Part shown: piece after piece, positions 36,701 to 39,700 of the stretch | Numbering within the stretch: position 1 is the first letter of the stretch | How the letters are laid out: each line of letters starts with the position of its first letter | Assembly: GCA_024291935.2 (NCBI GenBank) | Contig: CM044316.1 | Location: 5,448,501-5,512,500 of the forward strand | Reading direction: 5' to 3' | Origin: Okapia johnstoni | Taxonomy: Eukaryota; Chordata; Mammalia; Artiodactyla; Giraffidae | Length of the DNA stretch: 64,000 nt | The notes under the pieces: model-generated | What the model saw: only the letters and a program-made list of their open reading frames with translations | Database searches by the model: none | Told to the model about the DNA's origin: nothing | Position numbers and translations under genes: made by a program

Positions 36701-39700
36701 CTAGAGAGTGGCCTGAGCAGCAACAAAGACCAAGCATGGCCAAAAAGAAAGAAGGAAAACTACACATCAAATATTGTATTAGAAAAAAAAAAAGTAACTC
36801 TCAAGTTAGCCCAGAATGGTTGGGACTGACTTAAGGACAATTCTAAGCCATCAACACTTGAAAGAAACAGTGCCTGGGTCTTGTGGGACCACCAGCTGTG
36901 ACTAAGGCAGCTATTCTCACCCAGAGGAAACTCGGCTCCCAGGAGACACTTGGTGATCTCTGGCGACATTTTGCGGTTGTCGCCACTGGGGGGATGGGGT
37001 GCTATTGGCATCAGGTGGCTGGAGGCCAGGGGTGCAGCTCAGCACCCTGCAATACACAGGATGGCCCCCAGCCCGGAGTGACCCAGCCCCAGATGTCAGC
37101 GGTGCTCTGGCTGCACAGCCTGGCTCGAAACTAAAACCACCTCCTCCCTTTCCAAACGGTCGCCTCAGGAAGCACATTTAAGGCCATGACGTGCCTTTGG
37201 CTCAAGCCTGTTTTGGAAGCTGGCATGGGCTCCTCCCTCCAGCAGCTCCTAAAACCCCGGGAGAAATTTAGCCTCGCCGGCTCACACTCTCGAGGCTCAA
37301 GGGATGCAGCCAGGCGAGGTCAGAAGCATCTGACTCACCAGGTGCAGACACCCGCCATGGAGGTGACTAACAGCCCTCAAAGAAAGTGCCAGAACCCTCT
37401 GGGGCAACAGCAGAGGAGGAGCATGGAGGGCAGCAGAGGAAGGAGGGGTCCCCAGAATGGCCCCTGGGGAAGAAGGCATGAGACACTGTCAGCTGTCACT
37501 TGGCAGGGGGTTGCTGTGGGCTGACTTATGTCCCCCCACAGAATGCTTGTATATATCATCCTGACACCGGAACCTGTGAACGTGGCCTTATATGGAAATG
37601 GGTCTCTGCTGACGTAATTAGCTAGGATGAGGTCATCCTGGATTGGGGCCGGTCCTAAACCCAATGACTGGCGTCTTTAGAGGAAGAGAAGGCGGTGTGA
37701 TGATAGAGACCAGGATTATAGCGATGTGGCCACGAGCCCAGAAGCGCCTGCCCAGAGCCCCGGAAGCTGCAAGAGGCAAGGAAGCGTCCTTTCCTAGAGC
37801 CTTTGGAGGGGGCGAGGCTCTGCCCACACCTAGCTTCAGACTTCAGGCCTCCAAAACCACTGGAGGGAGGGAATTCCTCTCTTTGACGCCAACGAGCCTG
37901 TGATGCTTTGTGACGGCGGTGCTAGGAACCTCATTCTGGTGCCGGAGATGTTCCTCATTTAGAAAGGAGCCTGACCCTTGGTGTCCATCCTGCTCCCTTG
38001 CTGTGTTGTGCTGAAACCTTGGGGCTTGGCGTCCTCCTCACACCTTGGTGTGCCCACGCCCCCACCGCCTGCCTGGTTCTGTGAGGGGTGAATGGTCCAC
38101 TTGGCAAATCGCCGCCCTCAGGAAATGCTGAGTCTGCTCTCTTGTTCCTGTTCCCAGTTCTAAAGTCATTGAGTGTCTGCACCATTTTATCCGGCCACTG
38201 CTGGGAGGACAGTGGGGCCCAGTGGCTGAGACTCTTCACCTTCAACGAGAGGTTTGATCCCTGTCGGGGAACCAGGATCCCATGTCATGCGTGGCACAAA
38301 CAAGTAAATAAACAAATAATTTTTTTTTTGAAGCTAGAATACCCTCCATAGCTCCCATAACACACAGGACCCACCCTGCAATCCTGCAAGGCTTTGAATG
38401 ACCTGTCACTTCCCTGTCCCCACCACCTTCTGCTTTGCCCCTTCTCACTGCACTCTGGCCCCTTCCCATGCCCTCCAGGACCCCTGACTTTCCTTCCACA
38501 TGCCAGGCACAGTCCAGGCCTCCCAGACTTTGCATTGGCTGTGTCCTCCTTCCAGGCCTGGCTCACATCACCTTCTCACCTCATTTCCCTACCCATTCTT
38601 CCTTGAGCCCACTACTGTTCTTTCTTTTTTAAAAAAAACTTGTGTACTTTTTAATTGGAGAATAATTGCTTTACAATACTGTGTTGGTTTCCGCCATCCA
38701 TCAACATGAATCAGCCACAGGTATACATATGTCCCCTCCCTCTTGAACCTCCCTCCCATCTCCCACCCCATCCCACTCCTCTAGGTTGTCACAGAGCACT
38801 GGGTTTGAGCTCCTTGCATCATGCAGCAAATTCCCACTATCTATTCTACATATGGTAATGTATATGTTTCAATGCTACTCTCCCAATTCATCCCACTCTC
38901 TCCATCGCCTACTGTGTTCACAAGTCTGTTCTCTGTCTGCATCTCCACTGTTGCCCTGCAAATAGATTCATTAGCACCATCTTTCTAGATTCTATAGACA
39001 TGTGTTAATGTACAAAATTTGTTTTTCTTTTTCTGACTCACTTCACTCTCTGTTCTTTTTTGTTTGTTTTTGGCTATGCCATGCAGCATGTGGGTTCTTA
39101 GCTTCCCAACCAAGGATTGAACCCATGCCCTCTACAGTGGAAGCACAGTCTTAACCATTGGATTGCCTACTCGTTCTTATTGACTCATAGCTCACACTTG
39201 AGACCCACTGCTTCTCTTTCTGCCTGCCTCCTTGCCACTAGCCTGCAGTTCCCTGTGGGCAGACCTTTGTGTCGGTTTTGGCCACTGCATAGCCCAGTGC
39301 CAAGAACAGCGCTTGCATGTGAAGTATTTGCAGAAGGAATGGATGAGAGGAGGGAACGGACGTAGGCAACACGGTATTGAAGAGAAAAGTGTCCATTCTG
39401 TGACCAGATCACTCAGTAGTTTTTAAAACACGCTTGCACACACACACACACAAAAAAAAGCCGAAGAATCTTTACGTTGTGTGTATAGGAGAAGACAGAA
39501 ATAGGCCATGTTGTGCTGGCACGGGGCCAGGCTGGACAGCCCCAACTAGTTTCTGGTTGATGATCTCAGAGATCATCAGAGAGGAAGAGGAACTGAAATG
39601 TACTCAGCAGGTGCAGTCTAGATGGGATTTCACTGAATTTTGGCTATTTAGAAGCCAGAGGTCAATGCTTCAGGGTGGGTGGGGCTCTAGGGTTCTATGG